NCBI GenBank assembly: GCA_038316995.1
Contig: JBBQAZ010000026.1
Location: 1-10,748 of the forward strand
DNA length: 10,748 bases
Direction: 5' to 3'
Source: JAXHNE01 sp038316995
GTDB taxonomy: Bacteria; Patescibacteriota; Saccharimonadia; Saccharimonadales; JAXHNE01
A program made the position numbers and the translations under genes. Numbering within the stretch: the first letter of the stretch is position 1; each line of letters opens with the position of its first letter. The notes beneath the pieces are model-generated. The model saw only the letters and a program-made list of their open reading frames with translations, was not told where the DNA came from and ran no database searches. Of this stretch, positions 5,190 to 10,748 are shown piece after piece.

Positions 5190-5267
5190 GGCGGATGTAG
5201 CTCAGTTGGTTAGAGCGCCTGGTTGTGGTTCAGGAGGTCGGGGGTTCAATTCCCCTCATTCGCCCCA
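5190..5267 (+). tRNA. tRNA-His (anticodon GTG)
   Basis: 78 nt including the extra G-1 typical of tRNA-His (5190), which faces C73 (5264). The acceptor GCGGATG pairs with CATTCGC (one G:T), the D-arm is GCTC/GAGC, the anticodon arm is CCTGG-TTGTGGT-TCAGG (anticodon GTG), and the T-arm GGGGG-TTCAATT-CCCCT ends with one G:T pair. CCA is encoded (5265-5267). The downstream terminator stem starts inside the last bases of the tRNA. Confidence 0.97.
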
Positions 5268-5307
5268 AGTAAAAAACCTGACTTTCACGTCAGGTTTTTT
5301 ACTTGGG
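5264..5307 (+). terminator. Intrinsic terminator of tRNA-His
   Basis: A perfect 19-bp inverted repeat (5264-5282 with 5289-5307), loop TTTCAC, with A-run and T-run arms. Its left arm includes the discriminator C and the CCA of the tRNA, so in RNA the two folds compete for the tRNA 3' end. Confidence 0.88.
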
Positions 5308-5334
5308 CATGATTGAATTTTGAACCCACGCCTA

Positions 5335-5452
5335 AGGTCGGGGGTGAGAATTGCCTGTGGCAATTTGCAAGGACACTTACTGATGCGAACATGTTCGCAG
5401 TCATGTAATGTCGGGGTCGCTGAAAGTGACCAATTCCCCTCATTCGCCCCAA
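5335..5452 (+). pseudogene. Duplicated 3' part of tRNA-His interrupted by structured element copy B
   Basis: AGGTCGGGGGT (5335-5345) repeats tRNA-His 5235-5245, and 5431-5452 repeats the last 22 bases of the locus (5247-5268) exactly, 184 bp downstream. Between these two pieces, at the T-loop position, lies the about 85-nt element at 5346-5430. No 5' half of a tRNA precedes it, so it cannot give a tRNA. Confidence 0.75.
5346..5431 (+). repeat. Structured tRNA-associated repeat element, copy B (complete)
   Basis: It folds into three hairpins in a row. P1: 5349-5355 with 5359-5365, perfect 7 bp, loop TGT. P2: 5373-5390 with 5393-5411, about 17 bp with single-base bulges at C5376, G5400 and T5404. 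P3: GGTCGC 5415-5420 with GTGACC 5426-5431, loop TGAAA. TGCAAG (5366-5371) between P1 and P2 is unpaired and conserved with copy A at 1-73. The whole unit is bracketed by the T-stem strands GGGG (5341-5344) and CCCC (5436-5439). It encodes no protein. It could be a small RNA, a foldback mobile element, or processing debris; no known family is recognised. Confidence 0.6.
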
Positions 5453-5482
5453 ATAAAAAAACTGACTGAAAAGTGGTTTTTA
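5453..5482. terminator. Decayed copy of the tRNA-His terminator, possibly serving the marC-family gene
   Basis: After the duplicated tRNA end, an A-run followed by ACTGACT pairs imperfectly with AGTGGT followed by a T-run. Outer AAAAAC/GTTTTT and inner ACT/AGT are kept. It sits directly after the stop of the minus-strand gene at 5483 and gives a T-run on that strand too. Confidence 0.45.
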
Positions 5483-6079
5483 TTATTTTGCAAGAATATT
5501 CATTATTCCGATAATAATAAGGTTTACTCCATAAGCTCCAACAATAAACCCATTTATGCGGAGTACTATCTCTGCATTTTTATCTAGAACAGTTCTATAA
5601 TCTGCTTTAAGTAAGTGTCGAACGTACGCAAGCCCAGTTACGATAATAAAGTTAACTATCATGACTGCGGTGATCACAAGCAAGGATTGAAAGCTTGTAA
5701 GTACTTCACCCAACAAGATACTTTGCGTTATAGTTCCAACTCCGACGATAAAAGGTAGTGCTATTTCAGCTGCTATTTGACTAAGTTCGCCGCGAGTGGC
5801 AATCATAGATTTTTTACCTTGTAAAATAAAACTTAGAGCCAAGCTAGTCAATACAATCCCACCAAATATACGGAATGCTTCAAAGTCAATTCCTAGTACG
5901 TTGAAGATATTTTGTCCAAAAAATGCGAATAGCGCATATATTACGTAAGAAATAATACTTGCACGAAGCAAGATACCGCTAAACTCCTTTATGCCCCTTT
6001 CTTTTTTTAGGGGAATTAAGTAAACAAATAGTGCGAATGGGTTAAGTAGAACTAAAAATGATATGAAAAATGCAAGCAT
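5483..6079 (-). CDS. MarC-family integral membrane protein
   Basis: A 198-aa, strongly hydrophobic protein with six likely membrane helices (about 1-21, 38-58, 68-87, 106-127, 131-155, 173-196). MarC/UPF0056 family marks are the early LNPFALF (12-18), AFRIFGGIVLTSLAL (68-82) and ALPFIVGVGTI (107-117, corresponding to the family's A-P-GPG segment, here GVG). The length is typical (about 200 aa). Despite the name, MarC has no proven role in antibiotic resistance, and the transported substrate is unknown. It lies 42 nt downstream of the HTH-murA gene on the same strand, but a promoter with good -35 and -10 boxes in that gap lets it be expressed alone. Confidence 0.85.
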   Translation of the reverse strand: MLAFFISFLVLLNPFALFVYLIPLKKERGIKEFSGILLRASIISYVIYALFAFFGQNIFNVLGIDFEAFRIFGGIVLTSLALSFILQGKKSMIATRGELSQIAAEIALPFIVGVGTITQSILLGEVLTSFQSLLVITAVMIVNFIIVTGLAYVRHLLKADYRTVLDKNAEIVLRINGFIVGAYGVNLIIIGIMNILAK

Positions 6080-6088
6080 AAGATGGTG

Positions 6089-6117
6089 AGTATAAAGATA
6101 AGACGATTAATTGTCTA
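6089..6117 (-). promoter_or_regulatory. Promoter of the MarC-family gene
   Basis: On the minus strand: -35 TAGACA (6112-6117, 5 of 6 to TTGACA), 17-nt spacer, -10 TATACT (6089-6094). The -10 ends 9 nt before the ATG, so the leader would be about 3 nt. No Shine-Dalgarno is visible. Confidence 0.65.
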
Positions 6118-6121
6118 TAGT

Positions 6122-7642
6122 TTACAGCTCGCTTAAAACCTCTACTTTTGCGCCTAAGCTATTGAGTCGTTCAGCAATGTTCTCGTAACCTCTAGCAATT
6201 GAATAAATGTTGCGCAGTTTACTTATACCGTCTGCCGCAAGCATTCCAATAAGTAAAATTGCTGCTGGGCGCAGAGCTGGAGGGCAAGTGATATCAGCCG
6301 GGGAGAACTTAGTTATTCCTTTAACGTAAACTCTGTGCGCATCAATTAGCTCTACGTTTGCGCCTAGTCTTGAGAGTTCTGTAAAGTATATTGCTCGATT
6401 TTCGTACATCCAATCATGCAGAAGCGTCTGGCCTTTTGATACCGCTGCTATTGGTACAAAGAAAGGTAAATTGTCGGGAAGTAGTCCCGGGAATGGCAGT
6501 GGATGAAGTTTTTCAGCAGGTGCCCGCAGCTTGCCGTCGTGTTTATGAATTGTTATGTCTTCAAGATTAGTCCATCCATTTAGACTAATATGAGGATTTT
6601 TTCGATCAATTGTAAGTCCCATTTTTTCTAACTTCATAAGCTCTACTTCTAGAAAGTCAATAGGAGTATTGGTGATAGTGATTTTTGAATTAGTCGCTAT
6701 TGCAGCAGAAATAAAGAACATAGAATCAAGCGGATCCTCGCAAACTCGGTATGAAATATTCTTTTTTATATCAGGAGTACCTTTGACGGTAAGATTTGAA
6801 GTCCCAATACCACTTATCTTCACGCCGAGTTTCTTGAGAAAATAACAAAGGTCTTGGATATTGTAGTTTGATGAAGCCATTTTTATGGTACTTTCACCAC
6901 TCGCACGAGCGGCAGCCATAAGAATGTTTTCGGTTGGCGTTTCACCCATTTCATACAAAACAACATTTGCGGCAGACGGATCTTTCACTAACATTTTGTA
7001 ATAACCTATTACAACGTCAGTTTTTACTCCGAAATCTTCTAGGGCATAGAGGTGCGCCTGAACAGACCTTTTGCCAAGTTTGCAGCCACCTGCATACGGA
7101 ATTTTAAAGTCTTTGAACTCATGCATGAGCGGCCCTGCAAGCATTATGACACTTCGAGTTCTCCTAGCTGCAGCTGCGTTCATTTTGTCTAGGTTTAGTT
7201 TCTCTGGCGGCTTTATTTCAAGTGAATTTCCATTAAACCATCTAACACTTACATCAATACTTTGTAGAACTTCTATTATTCGATTTACTTCTTCAATTCT
7301 AGGAACGTTGATAAGTTTTGTTGTGCCCTTATTTAGTAAGCTTGCGCAAAGTAGTGCCACGGCGCTATTTTTAGCAGTTTTCGTTTCGATGGTCCCAGAT
7401 AGTTCACTTCCACCTTCTACTCTGAAGTTTATAGATTGTCCCGATATAGAGATGATTGGTTTTTGTAATACATCGCTAATGCGTCCGAGTGTTTCAAGGC
7501 TTAAGTTTTGGCGACCTTTTTCGATACGATTTATTGCACTTTGGCTGGTTTTCATCTTTCGGGCGAACTCTGCCTGTGTAAGGCCTCTTTCTTGCCTCAG
7601 TTGGTGGACTAATTGACCAATTTTTTCATTTGTATTACTCAT
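6122..7642 (-). CDS. murA: UDP-GlcNAc 1-carboxyvinyltransferase (MurA) with N-terminal XRE helix-turn-helix
   Basis: 506 aa. Residues about 8-62 are a complete XRE/Cro-type DNA-binding domain (LRQERGLTQAEFARKMKTSQ ... INRIEKGRQNLSLETL). Residues about 70-506 are a full-length EPSP-synthase-fold MurA, which transfers enolpyruvate from PEP to UDP-GlcNAc, the first committed step of peptidoglycan synthesis in the cytoplasm. Active-site features: AKNSAV (90-95; Lys91/Asn92, the Lys22/Asn23 pair of E. coli MurA), AGGCKLGKRS (184-193) with Cys187 as the PEP-adduct cysteine targeted by fosfomycin, YENRAIYFTELSRLGA, and the C-terminal ARGYENIAERLNSLGA. The enzyme part looks active. The fusion suggests a regulator that senses substrate or reports on wall synthesis, possibly acting on its own promoter (direct repeats 7647-7664). 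It diverges from glyA and lies upstream of the MarC-family gene. Confidence 0.93.
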   Translation of the reverse strand: MSNTNEKIGQLVHQLRQERGLTQAEFARKMKTSQSAINRIEKGRQNLSLETLGRISDVLQKPIISISGQSINFRVEGGSELSGTIETKTAKNSAVALLCASLLNKGTTKLINVPRIEEVNRIIEVLQSIDVSVRWFNGNSLEIKPPEKLNLDKMNAAAARRTRSVIMLAGPLMHEFKDFKIPYAGGCKLGKRSVQAHLYALEDFGVKTDVVIGYYKMLVKDPSAANVVLYEMGETPTENILMAAARASGESTIKMASSNYNIQDLCYFLKKLGVKISGIGTSNLTVKGTPDIKKNISYRVCEDPLDSMFFISAAIATNSKITITNTPIDFLEVELMKLEKMGLTIDRKNPHISLNGWTNLEDITIHKHDGKLRAPAEKLHPLPFPGLLPDNLPFFVPIAAVSKGQTLLHDWMYENRAIYFTELSRLGANVELIDAHRVYVKGITKFSPADITCPPALRPAAILLIGMLAADGISKLRNIYSIARGYENIAERLNSLGAKVEVLSEL

Positions 7643-7646
7643 AGTG

Positions 7647-7664
7647 CCAATAGTATATCCAATA
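7647..7664. promoter_or_regulatory. Direct repeat around the murA -10 box (operator candidate)
   Basis: On the minus strand TATTGG-ATATAC-TATTGG: two identical hexamers 12 bp apart (just over one helical turn) that bracket and overlap the -10 TATACT. A natural place for the HTH domain of the MurA fusion to bind, but this is inference. Confidence 0.35.
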
Positions 7665-7679
7665 AGGTATGTAAATCAA
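7652..7679 (-). promoter_or_regulatory. Promoter of the HTH-murA gene
   Basis: On the minus strand: -35 TTGATT (7674-7679), 16-nt spacer, -10 TATACT (7652-7657) ending 9 nt before the ATG. The predicted leader is about 3 nt; there is no Shine-Dalgarno. Confidence 0.6.
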
Positions 7680-7696
7680 GTAAGAAAATACAGCTC

Positions 7697-7726
7697 TTGA
7701 ATGGTAAAATGCACGTATGATATAGA
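7697..7726 (+). promoter_or_regulatory. Candidate glyA promoter
   Basis: TTGAAT (7697-7702), 18-nt spacer, TATAGA (7721-7726). This would give a leader of about 40 nt, unlike the near-zero leaders of the neighbours. TATGAT at 7716-7721 is an alternative -10. Confidence 0.35.
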
Positions 7727-7759
7727 TATTTCGCAATAATACTGACAAAACAATAAAAT

Positions 7760-7763
7760 GGAG
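7760..7763 (+). promoter_or_regulatory. Shine-Dalgarno of glyA
   Basis: GGAG ends 7 nt before the ATG at 7771 and 4 nt before the ATG at 7768. The better spacing favours the second ATG. This is the only clear ribosome binding site in the window. Confidence 0.65.
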
Positions 7764-7770
7764 AATCATG

Positions 7771-9030
7771 ATGAACGACAAGCAGATTGCGGATTTGATC
7801 GCAAAAGAAACTAACAGGCAATCGACTGGCCTAGAGATGATACCAAGTGAAAATCATACATCTAGTGATGTATTAAAGGCACTGGGCTCAAGGCTTACCG
7901 ACAAGTATTCAGAAGGCTATCCCGGAAAACGATATTACGGTGGATGTGAGTATGTAGACGAGATAGAAAACATTGCCCGCAACCGTGCAAAAGAATTATT
8001 TGGAGCCGATCATGTTAATGTTCAAGCATACTCCGGTTCACCGGCTAATCTAGCCGCATATTATGCATTGCTTGATCCTGGCGATACTATTTTGGGATTG
8101 GATATGTTTTTTGGCGGGCACCTTACACACGGACTCAAAGTTAACTTTTCTGGAACACTCTATAACTCAGTTCAATATCACACCGGCAAAGACGGGTATC
8201 TAGACTATGACGAGATTTCAAATCTTGCTTTAGAGCACAAACCAAAATTACTGGTTGCCGGGGCAACTGCATATCCTAGAATATTCGACTGGGAAAAACT
8301 ACGTGCAATTGCAGATTCTGTAGACGCTTGGTTTTTGGCAGACATTTCGCACATTGCCGGTCTTGTTGTGGCTGGTGTACACCCATCTCCGATAGGAATT
8401 GCCGATATTGTTACGACAACTACCCATAAAACACTTAGAGGGCCAAGAGGGGCGTTAATTATGTGTAACGGTAATCCGTCGAATCCTCTAAAAAAAGTTG
8501 AAAAAATTAAAGAAAACCTCCCGACATTGATTGACCGAGCAATTATTCCAGGATTACAAGGCGGTCCACATAATCATCAAACTGCAGCAATTGCGGTTGC
8601 GTTAAGAGAGGCCGCGACGGATGAATTCAAGGCATATGGCATTCAGATTGTGAAAAATGCGAAACAACTGGCAAAAGGTCTAACTGAAAAGGGCTTTAAT
8701 CTGGTTACTGGGGGAACAGATAATCACTTGCTATTAATTGACCTTACAAATAAAGGAATTACAGGAAAACAAGCAGAAGACGCACTTGGTGCGATAGGAA
8801 TCACAGTAAACAAAAATACTGTTCCTTTTGATCCGCGCAAGCCATTCGACCCAAGCGGTATTCGTATGGGCACGCCCGCGTTAACTACCAGAGGAATGAA
8901 AGAACCCGAAATGGAAAAAATAGCAGAGTGGATCGATGATGCAATAAAAAACCATAAAAATAGTAAAGAATTGAAAGCAATTCATGTCCAAGTAAAAGCA
9001 CTCTGTAGTAAATTTCCACTCCCTAAGTAG
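7771..9030 (+). CDS. glyA: Serine hydroxymethyltransferase
   Basis: 419 aa from ATG 7771 (420 from the adjacent ATG 7768). A PLP enzyme that converts serine plus tetrahydrofolate to glycine plus 5,10-methylene-THF in the cytosol, feeding thymidylate and other one-carbon needs. Clear signatures (numbered from 7768): IPSENHTS (25-32), YSEGYPGKRYYGGCEYVD (47-64), ADISHIAGLVVAG (191-203; Asp192 and His195 near PLP), and TTTTHKTLRGPRGALI (217-231) with Lys221 as the Schiff-base lysine. The C-terminal GIRMGTPALTTRGM is intact. The length is standard for bacterial GlyA. The ATG at 7771 sits 7 nt after GGAG. The gene diverges from HTH-murA, and its TAG stop abuts the stop of the opposite-strand gene with no gap, leaving no room for a terminator of its own. 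Confidence 0.97.
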   Translation: MNDKQIADLIAKETNRQSTGLEMIPSENHTSSDVLKALGSRLTDKYSEGYPGKRYYGGCEYVDEIENIARNRAKELFGADHVNVQAYSGSPANLAAYYALLDPGDTILGLDMFFGGHLTHGLKVNFSGTLYNSVQYHTGKDGYLDYDEISNLALEHKPKLLVAGATAYPRIFDWEKLRAIADSVDAWFLADISHIAGLVVAGVHPSPIGIADIVTTTTHKTLRGPRGALIMCNGNPSNPLKKVEKIKENLPTLIDRAIIPGLQGGPHNHQTAAIAVALREAATDEFKAYGIQIVKNAKQLAKGLTEKGFNLVTGGTDNHLLLIDLTNKGITGKQAEDALGAIGITVNKNTVPFDPRKPFDPSGIRMGTPALTTRGMKEPEMEKIAEWIDDAIKNHKNSKELKAIHVQVKALCSKFPLPK

Positions 9031-9459
9031 TCAGGCGAGGTCTGAAGCAGGTTCTGTATCTCCGTACCTAATCTGGAGAGCAGAAATAATAAGCTTTTCT
9101 TCTTCGTAGAGATCTCTGGGAAGGCTTTTAAATGTAAGGGGATTTTGTAAGGGCAGCTCGTCTATTTCGAGTTCACACCCCTGGAAGGCAAGCGTTGCAA
9201 TGTATGCTTCCTTGCGAGTTTCTGCTTCTGCGGCAGCTACAAGCTTTAAGGAGGTATCATTAAAGTCTCGCCATTGAGTGTGTTCGATTACTTTTCGGTA
9301 TGTTTTTATGGCTTCTTCGGCCCGCCCATCAACTTCACAGCGTGGTAATTCAGTTTGCCATAAAAGTTTTTTAGCGCGTTCTACGACTTCCTGAGCAAGC
9401 CACCTCCTAGGGGTGGAAATATTCTCAGAACAGAGAATTTCCTCAAGACCTGCATCCAT
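9031..9459 (-). CDS. Hypothetical protein, 142 aa
   Basis: Not recognised. A soluble, acidic, mostly helical protein: charged helices around residues 15-35 (RRWLAQEVVERAKKLLW), 45-63 (RAEEAIKTYRKVIEH) and 68-95, a short segment CELEIDELPLQNP (95-107) that looks like a strand and turn, and a last helix near 117-132. Two Cys are scattered without a metal-binding pattern, and there is no signal peptide or membrane segment. It starts 19 nt downstream of murB on the same strand and may be read with it, but an extended -10, TGG-TATAAT, lies in the gap. It ends tail-to-tail with glyA with 0 bp between stop codons. Base composition and protein-like content argue that it is a real gene. Confidence 0.7.
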   Translation of the reverse strand: MDAGLEEILCSENISTPRRWLAQEVVERAKKLLWQTELPRCEVDGRAEEAIKTYRKVIEHTQWRDFNDTSLKLVAAAEAETRKEAYIATLAFQGCELEIDELPLQNPLTFKSLPRDLYEEEKLIISALQIRYGDTEPASDLA

Positions 9460-9469
9460 CGTGAGTATT

Positions 9470-9478
9470 ATTATACCA
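9470..9478 (-). promoter_or_regulatory. Extended -10 promoter of the 142-aa gene
   Basis: On the minus strand TGG-TATAAT ends 10 nt before the ATG at 9459; the leader would be about 4 nt. The upstream end touches the murB stop region. Confidence 0.55.
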
Positions 9479-10510
9479 TTAATTCGGTAAGATTTCTGGT
9501 TCCTGGTTTAATCCAATCCCAAATTTGTCTTTTACGCTTGATGATATTTTGTCTCTGAAGGTTAACAGGTCTTTAGTCGCTTTAGCGTGTTCGTTCACGA
9601 ATACTAAGGGCTGGTTTTCCCAAGTACTCATTCCGGTTTCAACATCATGATAGTCTTTGAAGCCCGCGTGTTCCACTAGCCATGCAGCAGAAATTTTTAC
9701 TTCACTATCATTAATTTCCCAGTACATAATTTCAGGATAATCATAAATAAGATTTTTAATCCGTTCTCTTGAAATAATAGGATTCTGAAAAAATGATCCG
9801 TTATTTGGGTGAATAGCTGGATCGGGAAGTTTTGCCTCTCTAATTGCAATCACAGCTTTTCTAATTGATTTTGGCGAAAAGTCAGTAATTTTATTAGTGT
9901 CAATGAATGTTTGCAGGGCTTTGTAAAAAGGTGGTTTCAATTGGGTTTTTGTTAAACGTAGCGTGACAGCAGTAATAATAAAACGTTGTTTATCGTTGGA
10001 CTTAAATCGACTTCCACGGTAAGTAAAATTACAGTCACTTCCGCGCATTGTAATAAGCTTATTTTCTTCAACGTCATAAGCTTCAAGAGTCATTAACACG
10101 TCTGCGATTTCTGATCCGTATGCACCAACGTTTTGTACGGGTGTTGCACCAGTTGTACCCGGTATGAGTGACAGCGTTTCAATTCCGCTTAATCTTTCTT
10201 GCGTCGAGCGCTCTACTACCTTATCCCAAACTTCACCAGCACCTGCAGTAAGATAATAAATTTCAGAGTCTTGTTGGTAAATTTCAAAATGCTTGATGCT
10301 ATTCACGATAACAAGGCCTGAAAATCCTTCATCCTTCCATATAATATTGCTACCATGACCTATAACAATAAAAGGTAAATTTCTATCCTGTGCCCAATTT
10401 ACGGCCTTTTCGGCTTCAAATCGGCTTGTAATTTCTACAAGATGCGCTGCAACGCCACCAAGCCGCATGGTTGAGTAGGCATTTAAAGGCACATTATCTA
10501 ATACGAACAT
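9479..10510 (-). CDS. murB: UDP-N-acetylenolpyruvoylglucosamine reductase (MurB, type I)
   Basis: A 343-aa FAD enzyme that reduces the MurA product with NADPH to UDP-MurNAc. FAD-binding parts: STMRLGGVAAHLVEI (13-27), IGHGSN (50-55), IPGTTGATPVQNVGAYGSE (116-134). The substrate loop YRGSRFK (164-170) and catalytic NNGSFFQNP (236-244) with Ser239, the proton donor, are present; the C-terminal Glu in GLNQEPEI (333-340) closes the site. The length and the YRGSRFK loop fit the E. coli-like type I form (342 aa). The start at 10510 keeps the usual short N-terminal tail before the STMRLGG block. No clear -10 or Shine-Dalgarno is seen; a small inverted repeat lies just upstream. It diverges from an HTH gene and is followed by the 142-aa gene. 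Confidence 0.96.
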   Translation of the reverse strand: MFVLDNVPLNAYSTMRLGGVAAHLVEITSRFEAEKAVNWAQDRNLPFIVIGHGSNIIWKDEGFSGLVIVNSIKHFEIYQQDSEIYYLTAGAGEVWDKVVERSTQERLSGIETLSLIPGTTGATPVQNVGAYGSEIADVLMTLEAYDVEENKLITMRGSDCNFTYRGSRFKSNDKQRFIITAVTLRLTKTQLKPPFYKALQTFIDTNKITDFSPKSIRKAVIAIREAKLPDPAIHPNNGSFFQNPIISRERIKNLIYDYPEIMYWEINDSEVKISAAWLVEHAGFKDYHDVETGMSTWENQPLVFVNEHAKATKDLLTFRDKISSSVKDKFGIGLNQEPEILPN

Positions 10511-10516
10511 AGATAC

Positions 10517-10529
10517 TAGTGTTGCACTA
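10517..10529. promoter_or_regulatory. Inverted repeat at the murB start (operator candidate)
   Basis: TAGTG-TTG-CACTA, perfect 5-bp arms, 6 nt upstream of the murB ATG and between murB and the divergent HTH gene. It is short enough to be chance. Confidence 0.3.
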
Positions 10530-10564
10530 AATGGGGTAATTTTCTAGTTTTGTTATGGTTTTGC

Positions 10565-10593
10565 TTGCACGCACAACCTTAGGCGAGTAACAT
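10565..10593 (+). promoter_or_regulatory. Candidate promoter of the XRE-like gene
   Basis: TTGCAC (10565-10570), 17-nt spacer, TAACAT (10588-10593) ending 8 nt before the ATG at 10602. Both boxes are only partial matches; the short distance to the ATG agrees with the other genes here. Confidence 0.4.
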
Positions 10594-10601
10594 GGAATCG
10601 A

Positions 10602-10748
10602 ATGGGAAAAGAACATGACAACTATCCTTACAAGCGTCTTGGCAGGTACCTGCGACAACTCCGCGTAAATCTGCAAGAATCTCTGGCAGAGGTGTCTGGC
10701 GCTGTTGAGGTTGATCTGTCTAAACTTACAGAGATAGAAGTTGGTAAG
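10602..10748 (+). CDS. XRE-type helix-turn-helix protein, 5' end only
   Basis: 49 codons are visible and the frame is open at the window edge. After a short polar start (MGKEHDNYPYK) it reads LGRYLRQLRVNLQESLAEVS, then GAVEVDLSKLTEIEVGK. This matches an XRE/Cro-type helix-turn-helix: the LRQLR helix 1, the QESLAEVSG helix 2 (family form TQEELA), and a recognition helix ending in I-E-x-G-K. It is probably a DNA-binding regulator; what follows the HTH is not visible. It diverges from murB across 91 bp, so murB regulation is a reasonable inference. An upstream ATG at 10592 is in another frame and stops after eight codons. Confidence 0.7.
   Translation, partial: MGKEHDNYPYKRLGRYLRQLRVNLQESLAEVSGAVEVDLSKLTEIEVGK

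Noticed and set aside
5335..5452. A tRNA gene with an intron in the T-loop
   Set aside because: Only the 3' part of the tRNA is present; no acceptor 5' strand, D-arm or anticodon arm precedes it, and the insert lacks group I intron core features.
5247..5452. att sites of an integrated genomic island (22-bp direct repeats at a tRNA 3' end)
   Set aside because: Only 184 bp separate the repeats and no integrase gene is in the window; kept instead as a tRNA duplication with a small element.
7071..7616. Long open frame on the plus strand
   Set aside because: It is antisense to the well-supported MurA coding region and its translation has no family features.
7643..7767. Riboswitch (glycine or tetrahydrofolate) upstream of glyA
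   Set aside because: The region is short, AT-rich and lacks the paired helices or conserved motifs of those classes.
9248..9255. AAGGAGGT, a strong Shine-Dalgarno-like sequence on the plus strand
   Set aside because: No start codon at a usable distance on that strand, and it lies antisense to the 142-aa gene.
1..10748. CRISPR array, insertion sequence or prophage
   Set aside because: No regularly spaced repeats, transposase or phage structural genes are seen; the only repeated units are the tRNA-linked ones described.

Overview
The window looks like a piece of a small, AT-leaning genome from the Patescibacteria/CPR, most probably Candidatus Saccharibacteria. The lineage call is an inference from gene style: short genes, a helix-turn-helix domain fused to MurA, an HTH protein with a LAGLIDADG-like domain, CCA encoded in all four tRNA genes, and TGA used as a normal stop (which argues against the code-25 Gracilibacteria and Absconditabacteria). 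No rRNA or ribosomal protein gene is present to settle it.

Layout. 1-254: a structured repeat element cut by the window edge, then tRNA-Pro and its terminator. 327-3540 (+): a deoxyribosyltransferase-like/MazG fusion, a diacylglycerol-kinase-family lipid kinase, a CTP-dependent polyprenol/phytol-kinase-like membrane protein and a short VIT-family metal transporter. 3567-4316 (-): tRNA-Gly and an HTH/LAGLIDADG-like protein whose 3' end carries the tRNA promoter. 4384-5024 (+): tRNA-Arg with a poor anticodon stem, and a membrane-anchored DM13 protein. 5055-5482: tRNA-His inside a set of broken tRNA-His duplications; a second copy of the structured repeat sits in the T-arm of one of them. 5483-7642 (-): MarC-family membrane protein and HTH-MurA. 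7771-9030 (+): glyA. 9031-10510 (-): a hypothetical protein and murB. 10602 to the end (+): the start of an XRE-type HTH protein.

How the genes fit together. MurA and MurB are the two committed steps from UDP-GlcNAc to UDP-MurNAc. Both have an HTH domain nearby: one fused to MurA, one encoded divergently from murB. The two lipid kinases are adjacent and may serve lipid or polyprenol salvage. GlyA supplies glycine and one-carbon units.

Two signals stand out beyond gene content. First, at least six genes have a consensus -10 box ending 6-7 nt before the start codon, so the transcript should start at or next to the initiation codon (leaderless), and four more have predicted leaders of about 2-4 nt. 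Only glyA has a recognisable Shine-Dalgarno. Second, a three-hairpin element of about 85 nt occurs at both tRNA-Pro and tRNA-His. The two copies differ by compensatory base changes in their stems and adjoin fragments of the neighbouring tRNA, which suggests a small structured, possibly mobile, element tied to tRNA genes.
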